This document shows, in pieces, positions 8,704 through 17,122 of a stretch of 64,000 nt of DNA (positions within the stretch are counted from its first letter, which is position 1; every line of letters starts with the position of its first letter). The stretch spans positions 45,876 to 109,875 of the forward strand of contig PHBK01000024.1 of the NCBI GenBank assembly GCA_002840565.1. The letters are read 5' to 3'. The notes under the pieces are model-generated. The model ran no database searches, was not told the DNA's origin, and saw nothing but the letters and a program-made list of their open reading frames with translations. The stretch is from Deltaproteobacteria bacterium HGW-Deltaproteobacteria-12 (lineage in GTDB: Bacteria > Desulfobacterota > Syntrophia > Syntrophales > Smithellaceae). Made by a program: the position numbers and the translations under genes.

Positions 8704-9384
8704 CTAAGAATCATCCCCGCCCCTGGCGGGCGGGGAGTGTGGGGCGGGGGCATCTTTTTCATCCAGCATTCGTTTCAGATAACTTTCAACTGACCTTTTC
8801 TTTTGAATCGTTTTGGGCATGCATTCGGCCATCAGCGAACAGCTTTCACAACGCTTGGCATAAAGCGGCTTCGGCGTTCGACCCAATGCGATTAACGCAT
8901 GTGTCTGTTTTGCAATATTTTGCGTTTCCAGACGCAGCGCTTCGTTAAATTCAACATCCAGCCGGCGCCTGGTTTTGCCATAGAAGAGCGCGCCGGCCGA
9001 AATATGAGCATTGAGCATTTCTTCCAGACAAAGCGCCTGAGCGCAGAGCTGAACCTTATCGCTGTGATCAGGCTTGGGCTTGCCCCGTTTATATTCAACA
9101 GGGAAGGCCTGCCATGTTCCATCAGCCTGTCGGTGATATTCCACAACATCCGCCTTGCCGATCAAACCCAGCCGCAAAGACCGCAATGACGTGCCGCGTT
9201 CAATGCGCACATTCCCGCGCGATTCATCGCCTTCCTCATGCACATGCTCATGCATTATCCGGCCTTCGGCGGTCAGGCGATTTTCCGCCCAGACCTGCTC
9301 GACATGAATGAGCGCGCACTGCCTTGGGCAAAAGGCGTAATGCTGCAAAGCGGAAAGCATGATGAGATCGTCTGGATTATACAT
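8704..9384 (-). CDS. cas4: CRISPR-associated exonuclease Cas4 (type I-C)
   Basis: 226 residues. The four cluster-binding cysteines are visible as C19 (YAFCPRQC), then C179, C182 and C188 (RCESCSLMAEC). The RecB-type nuclease core shows GKAD (Asp79), VEYK (Glu97, Lys99) and QLCAQALCLEE (motif III). Cas4 trims prespacers and checks the PAM for Cas1-Cas2. The last dozen codons (APAPHSPPARGGDDS) are written by a GC-rich REP-like palindrome, so the native C-terminus has been replaced. Fic lies upstream and RhuM downstream, separating cas4 from both of its normal neighbours. Confidence 0.95.
   Translation of the reverse strand: MYNPDDLIMLSALQHYAFCPRQCALIHVEQVWAENRLTAEGRIMHEHVHEEGDESRGNVRIERGTSLRSLRLGLIGKADVVEYHRQADGTWQAFPVEYKRGKPKPDHSDKVQLCAQALCLEEMLNAHISAGALFYGKTRRRLDVEFNEALRLETQNIAKQTHALIALGRTPKPLYAKRCESCSLMAECMPKTIQKKRSVESYLKRMLDEKDAPAPHSPPARGGDDS
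8715..8735. repeat. REP-like palindrome inside the end of cas4
   Basis: CCCCGCCC at 8715-8722 and GGGCGGGG at 8728-8735 form a perfect stem around CTGGC. Similar GC palindromes built on CCCCCGCCAGCGGGGG are at 26175-26190 and 36110-36125. Here the element is translated as the Cas4 tail. Confidence 0.6.
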
Positions 9385-9393
9385 ATTGCCTGT

Positions 9394-9438
9394 TATTACC
9401 TAATTTATTACCTAATTTACGAGTTATTACCTAATTTA
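9394..9438 (-). repeat. Triple TAAATTAGGTAATA repeat between fic and cas4
   Basis: On the minus strand the unit TAAATTAGGTAATA occurs at 9438-9425, 9419-9406 and 9407-9394; the last two overlap by two bases. The first copy includes the stop codon of fic. This slippage-type array fills the whole junction between fic and cas4, and may mark the insertion site. Confidence 0.8.
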
Positions 9439-10477
9439 GCATTTTGTGCCATTTTGCAGATCGCCCCCGGCCAAGACATTCCACAGCGCCTTCAGCCTGC
9501 ATGTCTTTCAAGATGCGACGGATCATGTCCACACTGACCCCTGGGCAATGCTTATGCAAAGCGGCCACACTGAAATCATCGGAAAAACCGGTTACGGCCT
9601 TTCTTACAATTTCAGTCTTTTCGCCTCGGGGTTGCGGCATGTCCCCCAGACGCGCCTCAAATTCCTTGTAAGCGCTCTTAATGATGAAACACAGGAAGTT
9701 GATATAGTGCCAGGGATTATGCTTGCCTTCATGCCAGCCTTCAGAACTCAGCTTCAGCGTTTCATAATATCGTTCTTTATTTTGTTCGATGAGACGTTCC
9801 AGGCTGATGTATCGGCCAACTTCAATGCCGGCATGATAACACTGTAAAAGCATCAGCAGGCGCGAGACCCTGCCGTTTCCATCCCGGAACGGATGGATGC
9901 ACAGAAAATCGAGGTTGTATGCGGCAAGGGCGATAAGCCGGTGCATTCCCGTTTCTTTAACCGCATCTTTCCATGAGGCATGCAACTGCTTCATGAATTT
10001 AGGCGTTTGCTTTGCCGGAACTGTTCTGAATCTAATGCTGGATGTGCCGTTTGCCCGCTTTTCAATAATGTCGCTGTCTTTCTCTTTATATTGTCCGGCG
10101 TCCCAAATTTCTCCGCGTGTCATGATGTGCAGATGTCTGCACGTCTCATCAGAGACAGGCAATCTCGACCCCAGAGAGTGAATCAGATTGAGCGCTTCGC
10201 GGTAGCCCCGCACCTCTTCTTCCGACCGGTCTGAAAGAAGTGATTTGCCGAAAATGACCGTGCCGATGCGCTTCTGATCGACCTCAACGCCTTCAATACG
10301 GTTGGACGAAACGGCGCTTTCAATCAGGGCATGCTCTTTGAGCGACTTCAACCTCTGCGGCGACTGTTTTGTGTAAAGCTCCTGTTTACCCTTGGATTCG
10401 CTGATCTCGGCAAGGTACCAGGACGTCGTCGCGGGGATGGTTTCGAGACCCGATATAAATTGTTTTAAGGTTTTCAT
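9431..10477 (-). CDS. fic: Fic-family AMP transferase inserted between cas7 and cas4
   Basis: 348 residues from MKTLKQFISGLETIPATTSW at 10477; the frame stays open to 10579 but homologues begin with this Met, and AGGAG lies upstream. The catalytic loop HPFRDGNGR is at 195-203, a complete HxFx(D/E)GNGR motif. An inhibitory helix motif SNRIEG is at 58-63 in the N-terminal part, which makes it a self-inhibited class II Fic. An N-terminal DUF4172-like region and a C-terminal winged helix (VAALHKHCPGVSVDMIRRIL) complete it. Fic enzymes transfer AMP to Tyr, Ser or Thr of target proteins. No separate antitoxin is seen or needed. Not a known cas gene. Confidence 0.92.
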   Translation of the reverse strand: MKTLKQFISGLETIPATTSWYLAEISESKGKQELYTKQSPQRLKSLKEHALIESAVSSNRIEGVEVDQKRIGTVIFGKSLLSDRSEEEVRGYREALNLIHSLGSRLPVSDETCRHLHIMTRGEIWDAGQYKEKDSDIIEKRANGTSSIRFRTVPAKQTPKFMKQLHASWKDAVKETGMHRLIALAAYNLDFLCIHPFRDGNGRVSRLLMLLQCYHAGIEVGRYISLERLIEQNKERYYETLKLSSEGWHEGKHNPWHYINFLCFIIKSAYKEFEARLGDMPQPRGEKTEIVRKAVTGFSDDFSVAALHKHCPGVSVDMIRRILKDMQAEGAVECLGRGRSAKWHKMLN

Positions 10478-10591
10478 ATAAATCGCATTACTCCTTGATA
10501 AGCCTGCACCATCCGGTAAAATTTCATTCCCCGATACCCGCAGCGGCATCAAGGAAGGTGATGCTTTGGCGTCGGTCATTAGCGCATAATA

Positions 10592-11611
10592 TTAGATATT
10601 CACAGCAGCATAATCACCGAACTCTTCTATCTTGATCTTTGGCTGTCCATTATCATCTTTAGGCAGGTTTTCTTTGTCGAGGGATATTTTGTAGCATCCC
10701 ATATCTCTTGCCTTTTCCGGTCTCTCGACTTTGAAGCCATTTTCTTCTTTGCCAACGAATTCTACCTTGAGACGCTCCAGTGTCTTGTGTACCGCTTCAT
10801 CGCCATCTTTTGCGGTATTTGTAAAGAATATACCTTTTTGCATAATCATTGATCCAATGGGTCTAGCCGTGCTTTCATCATTAAGAAACAGAGTTTTTAG
10901 TGCGTCTTTCAATAACTGCAGGTCTGCGTTAGAAAATCCCGTGCCTTTCTCACCTTCAGCAAGTCTGGCACTGACAGATCCTTTCGCAACATACACCGCA
11001 AATGGCACTCGTTTTTTCCGCCCCATTTCTGTCTGCTTTTCCGGTTTATTTTTATCGAATTGTGTCGGGCACACTCGTGTTATCTCGTCGTCTTCAACAA
11101 TAATAGGAGCAACGCTCTTGGCATATTGAATGCTCACTGGTCCGCGAATCTGGCTGACTTTAGATTTGGTTTTTGTTGTTGTTTTCACCTGTCCTTCTTC
11201 GCCAGCGGATTCTGAATCGAATGTCAAAACACCGCCGAATGCCCTTATATCAAAGAACTGTTCGCAGAGACGGCGTTTCTCGTAGTCGGCTTTTTCTTTG
11301 TCCGTTTTTAATTTCTCGTATTCTTTTTCTTTCCTAATGATTTCAATCGCATTTTCCACGGTTTTTCTTAGATAAGTCCCAGAGCGTACCCAGATATCAT
11401 AACCATCCTTGAGTTCTTTCATCATTTCAATTCGGTTTCTAATCTTCCGTTTTAGACATACATCGGTCATAAAACCTTTTCCTGTGTGATCATCCATTCG
11501 CGGGCGATTGTCATAACCGGGATCGCCATTAGGATTAGCGTTGTCAACGCTGAAAACAAGGACAAAATCTACACGACTCGCAATTGTTTTTTTTGAAATA
11601 TCTTCGTTCAT
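10592..11611 (-). CDS. cas7: Type I-C Cascade backbone protein Cas7 (Csd2)
   Basis: 339 residues. The N-terminal RRM strand carries the family mark VFSVDNANPNGDPGYDNRPR, followed by TDVCLKRKIRNRI. Later marks are FFDIRAFGGVLTF, the GPVSIQYAKSV segment and KKRVPFAVYVAKG, all typical of Csd2/Csh2-type Cas7. Several copies coat the crRNA spacer in the I-C surveillance complex. It follows cas8c by 20 bases; the next gene downstream is fic rather than cas4. Confidence 0.95.
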   Translation of the reverse strand: MNEDISKKTIASRVDFVLVFSVDNANPNGDPGYDNRPRMDDHTGKGFMTDVCLKRKIRNRIEMMKELKDGYDIWVRSGTYLRKTVENAIEIIRKEKEYEKLKTDKEKADYEKRRLCEQFFDIRAFGGVLTFDSESAGEEGQVKTTTKTKSKVSQIRGPVSIQYAKSVAPIIVEDDEITRVCPTQFDKNKPEKQTEMGRKKRVPFAVYVAKGSVSARLAEGEKGTGFSNADLQLLKDALKTLFLNDESTARPIGSMIMQKGIFFTNTAKDGDEAVHKTLERLKVEFVGKEENGFKVERPEKARDMGCYKISLDKENLPKDDNGQPKIKIEEFGDYAAVNI

Positions 11612-11631
11612 CTTTATAATCCCTTTCTATG

Positions 11632-13749
11632 TTAATGGTTAGTCTGTGCTTCAGTATCATTACCATGAATGCTGTCTTTTTTTTCTTTCGACTTCAAATC
11701 ACTACGCTGATGCCAGTAACCCAATACAAAAGAAAACTGATCCACACCCTTTTCGGGTAACACTTCCCCTTGCGAATTATCACTGTCATACAATTTAACC
11801 TTGTTGAATATTTCCTCAAAACATTCATCGTTTGCCTTGGATATATCTTTAGCATAGCAGAGACAATTTTTATAAAGCTGTACCAGCGTTTGTCTTGGCC
11901 TACCAATTGCGGCCGTGAACAATTTGTCAGAGAATGTTGGCCCCCAGTTTCTCCCGCGTTTCTGAATGTTCTCGCACAGCGCAAACAATCGCCCGGCAAG
12001 ATAACCAGCGTCGGTCATATTAATATCAAGTCCCATTCCATAACCCTCCTTTTCCTGATTTGCTGTTAAATAGTGTCTGGCACAACCTGCCGCTATGGCA
12101 AGTAATGCCAGATATTCCGTACGTTTCTTTTCCGACCGTTCAAGATGTTTGTCTTTAATTGCTTTCTGCATTACTAATCGACATATATCTACAGGTAGCG
12201 GGCGACCAGCCACAATGACTTCAATAATCTCTCGGTTCCACACTAGTCGCGGCTTCTTCTCCGACTTAATCCCGGCAGCGGAAAGAATATCCATCAATGA
12301 AGGGCAGAACTCACGGGCTTCGTCGTTTCCAGTGATATACTTCGGAGGGATCAATATCTTTGTTTTAGTGACAAACTTACTGGCATTATCATCGAGAAGT
12401 CCCATAGTTCCTACATAGCTGCCAAGTAGTGCATGCCGACCATGCTGACGCAAGAGGATTGAAAGCAAATAGAACCGCTTGTCGCGATATTCGGCTTTCT
12501 GACCATTTCGGAAACGTTGTATAGCTTTAAGTAAGTCGCCAGTATCTGCCAGAACTTTTCCTTTTTCTCCTTTTGCCTTGCCTCGCGTGAACACACTTTT
12601 TTCATCTTGTGACTTAACAAGCGCATGGGCACACATGTCCAGCTGTTGGTCATCAGATTGTCCCTGGTCAATCCAAATGCAACTAACTGAATCTCCGAAT
12701 TTTACCGACGAGTTTTCGATCAACCAATCTAACGCCTTTGCGTATTTCTCAGCCTCTTCAAATCCGATCTGCGCAGGAAGCGCGCTGCCATCAGTTTCTT
12801 CTTTCTTGTTGTCGGTATTTTCTTCATCCCGACTTTTCTTGGGTTTCTTTTCGTTGCTGCCATCTGCTGTCTCTTTTCTTTTGCCCGGTTTCCCTCGATA
12901 CAACGGACTCAAATGGCCACAATAGGTTGCAACATTATTGAACGAAACGAGGCTTGCCCCTTTAATCTTGGGATGGAGTATTCGTGCTGGTTTTTGCTGC
13001 CCATCTAGCAGGCTTGTAATCCACCATTCGTTCTTGGTTTCCTGAAAGGCTTTCCATTCCATCTTTACATGATTAAAAGAATTTATCGGTTTTCCTGATT
13101 CACCCAATCGTTGGACCACCCAGCGGATCTTTGCCGTTGATGCTGTGCGTTGCCATTTCTGTTGGTCTTTCTCGAAAAGTTTTGCACCTTTCCCGTCGAT
13201 GATCTTATCTTGCAGCAACTTTTCCACGGCTATCCATAATTTAGCGCGTTTTGCATCATTGCAGAGACAATCATAAACCAACTTAACATCGTTAAGTGTT
13301 TCGGGATTGTGATTATAGAAATCTTTTAACTGGTTTAGATAGGCGCATCTGCGGGCTTCGTCTGGTGGCTGTTTGACTTCCTTCGCCTTTTTCGTCCCCT
13401 TGTGAACGGTTCGCTCCAATTTTACTTTTTTCTGAATCTGTTTTTCAGTCGCAAACTTACCGAATATCCACTTGGCATTATCAACTATACCATGCGGGGA
13501 TTCATTCCCAACTGCACGGCTGGAAGATTTCTCAGTAACTGGACAGTCCAAGTCTATGCAGGGTTCTTCTTTGGTATTTTTCTTATTACTCTGCGTATCT
13601 TTCGGTTTGCCCAGCCAGTTTAGGTGGAAAGAACCATCTGATTTTAAAATAATATCTATCCAAACCTTCATCTCAGCGAAATATGGATCTGGCACTTTTT
13701 CATTGCATCTTTTGAGTGTATCGTATTGCCTGACAAGTTCAGCAATCAC
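11632..13749 (-). CDS. cas8c: Type I-C large subunit Cas8c (Csd1)
   Basis: 705 residues beginning MIAELVRQYDTLKRCNEKVP, the usual Csd1 N-terminus. Further marks are SFNNVATYCGHLSPLYRGK, the long helical middle, and YLAGRLFALCENIQKRGR with KLFTAAIGRPRQTLVQLY near the end. Cas8c recognises the PAM, holds the complex on target DNA and, in I-C, an internal start within its gene usually also yields the small Cas11c subunit from the C-terminal helical part. It overlaps cas5 by 4 bp (ATGA). An extra charged stretch (about 285-320, rich in Lys and Glu) looks like an insertion. Confidence 0.94.
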   Translation of the reverse strand: MIAELVRQYDTLKRCNEKVPDPYFAEMKVWIDIILKSDGSFHLNWLGKPKDTQSNKKNTKEEPCIDLDCPVTEKSSSRAVGNESPHGIVDNAKWIFGKFATEKQIQKKVKLERTVHKGTKKAKEVKQPPDEARRCAYLNQLKDFYNHNPETLNDVKLVYDCLCNDAKRAKLWIAVEKLLQDKIIDGKGAKLFEKDQQKWQRTASTAKIRWVVQRLGESGKPINSFNHVKMEWKAFQETKNEWWITSLLDGQQKPARILHPKIKGASLVSFNNVATYCGHLSPLYRGKPGKRKETADGSNEKKPKKSRDEENTDNKKEETDGSALPAQIGFEEAEKYAKALDWLIENSSVKFGDSVSCIWIDQGQSDDQQLDMCAHALVKSQDEKSVFTRGKAKGEKGKVLADTGDLLKAIQRFRNGQKAEYRDKRFYLLSILLRQHGRHALLGSYVGTMGLLDDNASKFVTKTKILIPPKYITGNDEAREFCPSLMDILSAAGIKSEKKPRLVWNREIIEVIVAGRPLPVDICRLVMQKAIKDKHLERSEKKRTEYLALLAIAAGCARHYLTANQEKEGYGMGLDINMTDAGYLAGRLFALCENIQKRGRNWGPTFSDKLFTAAIGRPRQTLVQLYKNCLCYAKDISKANDECFEEIFNKVKLYDSDNSQGEVLPEKGVDQFSFVLGYWHQRSDLKSKEKKDSIHGNDTEAQTNH

Positions 13750-14453
13750 TGTTTGGCCCTCCTTTCAAACTGCTGTCGTATAAGATTTGCTTTATCGCCT
13801 GGATGCGGATATTTGAGAACACCATCACTAACTGTAGCCCGGCAAAAGATAGGCGTATCCGATCCGTCTGAGTCGGCACCCCACTCCCATCCGTGAAACA
13901 TCAAGCCAACATCATAGTCCAAACCCTTTTGTCCATTTTCTCTCCATCTCACCTGCTGTTTCTTTACAAAATCATTAAACGGCACATTGACAGGTTCGGC
14001 AATAGCAGAGCATTCTCTTGTCCCAAGATAAACATCTCGACGACCTCCAGCGGATAATGATCTTTCAAAAATGCACATATGCTTTTGCAGGTTTTCATCT
14101 TCCGGCACGTTCCCTGACCATTCAAAATGTGCCTCAATGATATAATGGACATTACGGAGGTATGTCTGCATTTTCTGCATTCTACGTTCATGTGAGATAA
14201 ATGGTCTTTGAGTTATGATCTGATCCTTCACTTCATTCACCATGATGTTCTGGAAGCTTATTGGATTTAAAATAAGCACCCGTCTTGGCACCCAGTAAAA
14301 AGTTGGTTTCGCGTATATCGATCTTAAAACACCGGCAAGAGCACCAAACGTCGGTACAGGATAGGTGAAACGTTCTATCCGAAGATCTTGCCGCGTAAAC
14401 AACGCCTTTTCGGCGCGAAGGCTAAAGACTACTGGTGGTGATTCTTTTCTCAT
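13746..14453 (-). CDS. cas5: Type I-C Cas5 (Cas5d), crRNA-processing endonuclease
   Basis: 235 residues starting MRKESPPVVFSLRAEKALFT. The Cas5 N-terminal strand and the TYPVPTFGALAGVLRSIYAK segment are diagnostic. Cas5d replaces the absent Cas6 in type I-C: it cuts the repeat below the hairpin and stays on the 5' handle of the crRNA. The candidate catalytic region lies around ITQRPFISHERRMQKMQTYL, but I cannot assign the residues with certainty. It overlaps cas3 upstream and cas8c downstream by 4 bp each, so the three are tightly coupled. Confidence 0.94.
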   Translation of the reverse strand: MRKESPPVVFSLRAEKALFTRQDLRIERFTYPVPTFGALAGVLRSIYAKPTFYWVPRRVLILNPISFQNIMVNEVKDQIITQRPFISHERRMQKMQTYLRNVHYIIEAHFEWSGNVPEDENLQKHMCIFERSLSAGGRRDVYLGTRECSAIAEPVNVPFNDFVKKQQVRWRENGQKGLDYDVGLMFHGWEWGADSDGSDTPIFCRATVSDGVLKYPHPGDKANLIRQQFERRAKQ

Positions 14454-16789
14454 AAAATATAATCCTCCACTGAGAGTTCATTGGGGCCAATAAGGCCTGT
14501 TTCATTATAGTGTTTAGCGTCTGCCAGAACAAGCCAGCCACTTTTTGTCGTAGTAATAATTGATTTGAACTTCGTTAATGAATCTTTAAAAACCTGTACG
14601 GAGTACCTACTTGCCGTTTTGTAATCATCAAATCCAAGCATCCCGCCTTTGATTAGTTTTTCACACAATAATTTCCCAACATCGCCATATGGCACAAGGA
14701 TCGAAACGGCGTCCTTTTCAATAAAATGAAACTCATCTGAAATTGTTGCAAAAGGCACATCTGCGCCTTCCTCAAGTCGTCTTGGTGATACAAGGCGGGT
14801 AATGATACCTTTTGTGTCCATTTCGTCTGAACGACTCCAGTAAAGCCTTTGGAAGTATTCCTCTACCGCTTTGAGTCCAATGGGCTCTTTTTCAGCCTGC
14901 GTAAGTGCAGCATCTCCGGCAAGGGCAGAAATAGTATTTATCCCTGTTCGCTTTGCCTCGGCAATATCTCGGAGGTTCCGGAGATTCTCCTCTGCGTTAA
15001 AATAATACACTTGACCAGGATTTGACATCTTGCCTTCACGGTTACATCGGCCCGCCGCCTGAGCAATTGAATCAATCCCTGCCATGGCACGGAAAACAAC
15101 ATCAAAATCGAGATTAACACCAGCTTCAACAAGCTGTGTACTGATAACAATGGGTGCTTTCGTTCCTGTCTTACGGCAATAGGTAGTCAGTAGTTTGATA
15201 ATTTCGATGACATCCTTTCTGTGCTGTGGACACATGCTCGTTGATAAGTGCCACAACCTAGCCGACAATATTTCATTCTTTTTCAACTCTTTGAATGCTG
15301 CCTTGGCGGTTGGCTTCGTATTGAAAATACATAGTACGCTTTTCATTACATTGGCTTTTTTTATTACCTGAGATGCTATGTCAGTAACGGAGAGCGGTTC
15401 CTTGGCATCAATTGGCTGAACTTGAACACGATTAAGTGCGATGAAATGCTTCTCAGGAGCTGTGATTATGGGGCGTATATTCTTAACACCAATCCTATGA
15501 TTATCTTGTGAATCTGCATCAAGTCGCCTAGAATCCAGCAACGGTTGCGTCGCCGTGCAGAAGACAACGGTGCAGTTGTGATTTGTCACAAGTTCCTCTA
15601 AAGCCCAGGTAACCGCCTTAAGATAACGAATGGGAACTGTCTGCGCCTCATCAAGAATGATGACTGCCTGCCGGATTGCATGCAGGCGTCGGCATCTGCT
15701 GGGCTTGGCCGTATAAAACGATTCAAAGAAGTGTACGCTTGTTGTCACTACGAGGGGACTTTGCCAGTTGTCAGCAAGCAATTCACTCTCAGGTGTTTCT
15801 TTTTTGGGTTCCATATTGCTGTGGTGCTCAAGCACATTGAAATGCCCACTGTCATCATCCAATGCTTTGCGAAACTCATCTGCATTTTGATCGATGATGG
15901 TCGTGTAAGGCATCACGTATATGACTCTTCTCATCCCATACGTGTTTGCATGGTGCAGGGCGAACCGCAAGCTGGCAAAAGTTTTTCCTCCGCCCGTTGG
16001 AACGGTTAAATCAAAAAAACCCGGTGTACTTGATGCGGCATGCTTGCACTGCTCCGATACTTCTCTGCGTACCTTATTGACATTCCCATTCGAAGGAAGC
16101 ATTTCCAGATAATCCTCTAGCTTTTTCAATAAGACAGGTAATGTGTCATTCTTTATCGATATTCGAGTTTCCCATTGTTCACGATTGCCAGCCTTTTCTG
16201 AATCAAGCCGGTCTGCATCTACGAGAGAGCTGAAAAGCATTCTTATGGCAAATTGGAGGGAATAGGCATCTCGCCCGGATATATAGCCGTCAGAATCAAT
16301 CCACTGGCATATATGATCGAGATTTTCCTCAGATAAAAGCAATTTACCCAAGCAATCTACTTTTTCTAATATTTCTGGCTCAATATTATCGAGGTACGGA
16401 TCAACTTTTTTTGCTAGGCGGTTTTCAAGTGATGCACCTTCACCGACAGAAATGCTATTTAACAAACCAGCATGGTGGCCTACTATACAATGTGAAATCA
16501 TGCGTGCAATTAATTGCGCAATCCTCTTAATTTCAGCATCATTGCTTTGCTCTGCCCATTTGCATAATTGACTTAATATCCATTGCGCCCCAGCGGATGA
16601 ATGGTCTGGTTTATTCTCGCCAAAGTTTGATCGAACGTGGTCTTGGAATGCTTCTGAATACTTGCCAATATCATGGAGTACGCCAGTAAGTTCGCCACAT
16701 ACATCGTTTTCTGTCAAAGCACGGAGTTTATTACCGACACCAAGCAGGTGATTTACAAGATCCTGTTCCTCTCGTGCGATATATCTCAT
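14450..16789 (-). CDS. cas3: CRISPR-associated nuclease-helicase Cas3
   Basis: 779 residues. The HD nuclease domain comes first: His14, VLHDIGK with His39/Asp40/Lys43, DHSSAGA (His63) and VGHHAG. The superfamily 2 helicase follows: Walker A PTGGGKTFAS, motif II LDEAQ, motif III-type VFCTATQPL, then STQLVEAGVNLDFDVVFR and QAAGRCNREG. Cas3 is recruited by the I-C complex to nick and degrade target DNA. All catalytic motifs are intact. It is the first gene of the operon, with 4-bp overlap to cas5. Only 44 bases upstream lies a truncated second cas3 N-terminus, so the promoter and leader sequence of this gene may be borrowed. Confidence 0.96.
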   Translation of the reverse strand: MRYIAREEQDLVNHLLGVGNKLRALTENDVCGELTGVLHDIGKYSEAFQDHVRSNFGENKPDHSSAGAQWILSQLCKWAEQSNDAEIKRIAQLIARMISHCIVGHHAGLLNSISVGEGASLENRLAKKVDPYLDNIEPEILEKVDCLGKLLLSEENLDHICQWIDSDGYISGRDAYSLQFAIRMLFSSLVDADRLDSEKAGNREQWETRISIKNDTLPVLLKKLEDYLEMLPSNGNVNKVRREVSEQCKHAASSTPGFFDLTVPTGGGKTFASLRFALHHANTYGMRRVIYVMPYTTIIDQNADEFRKALDDDSGHFNVLEHHSNMEPKKETPESELLADNWQSPLVVTTSVHFFESFYTAKPSRCRRLHAIRQAVIILDEAQTVPIRYLKAVTWALEELVTNHNCTVVFCTATQPLLDSRRLDADSQDNHRIGVKNIRPIITAPEKHFIALNRVQVQPIDAKEPLSVTDIASQVIKKANVMKSVLCIFNTKPTAKAAFKELKKNEILSARLWHLSTSMCPQHRKDVIEIIKLLTTYCRKTGTKAPIVISTQLVEAGVNLDFDVVFRAMAGIDSIAQAAGRCNREGKMSNPGQVYYFNAEENLRNLRDIAEAKRTGINTISALAGDAALTQAEKEPIGLKAVEEYFQRLYWSRSDEMDTKGIITRLVSPRRLEEGADVPFATISDEFHFIEKDAVSILVPYGDVGKLLCEKLIKGGMLGFDDYKTASRYSVQVFKDSLTKFKSIITTTKSGWLVLADAKHYNETGLIGPNELSVEDYIL

Positions 16790-16833
16790 AAGTAATTTTG
16801 CCTTTCAGTGGTGCGATAAACAATTTACAAAAT

Positions 16834-17004
16834 TCAAGGTCGTTGTCCCTTATCAGGCCATAGACCAGCAAGATAGCCCCAATCGCCTGCTCCAAATGCG
16901 CTGGTAAATTCTTTTGCCTGTTCTGCGGTTTTTTTCAGATGCTCTTCCAGCGGCTGCCAGTCGGCGGGTGGTTTTCCGGGTAAGGTGTGGGCGAAATATT
17001 TCAT
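16834..17004 (-). pseudogene. Stump of a second cas3 (N-terminal HD piece, inactivated)
   Basis: The ATG at 17004 has GAGAGGAAAC before it and opens a 56-residue frame: MKYFAHTLPGKPPADWQPLE, then EHLKKTAEQAKEFTSAFGAG, then DWGYLAGLWPDKGQRP. This is the N-terminal His-rich part of a Cas3 HD domain (FAHT, WxPLxEHL, LAGLW-HD). At the metal site HD-x-GK is replaced by PDKGQ, and the frame ends there. The intact cas3 begins 44 bases later with a different N-terminus. It therefore looks like the remains of an earlier cas3 cut off when the present cassette arrived. A free short peptide role cannot be ruled out. Confidence 0.8.
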
Positions 17005-17036
17005 GTTTCCTCTCACTTCCGAAACTCCTTGTTTCC

Positions 17037-17079
17037 GGGGACACGTTCCGATCCCTTCGGGCTTCCGGAACATGTCCCC
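17037..17079. repeat. GGGGACA stem-loop, variant with longer loop
   Basis: GGGGACACGTTCCG (17037-17050) and CGGAACATGTCCCC (17066-17079) form a 14-bp stem with one mismatch around a 15-base loop. The outer part is shared with the palindromes at 3090 and 19697. It sits just upstream of the cas3 stump. Confidence 0.65.
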
Positions 17080-17122
17080 GTTCTCCCGGTGGGACATATG
17101 ATGTCCTACATATAAAGATTTT

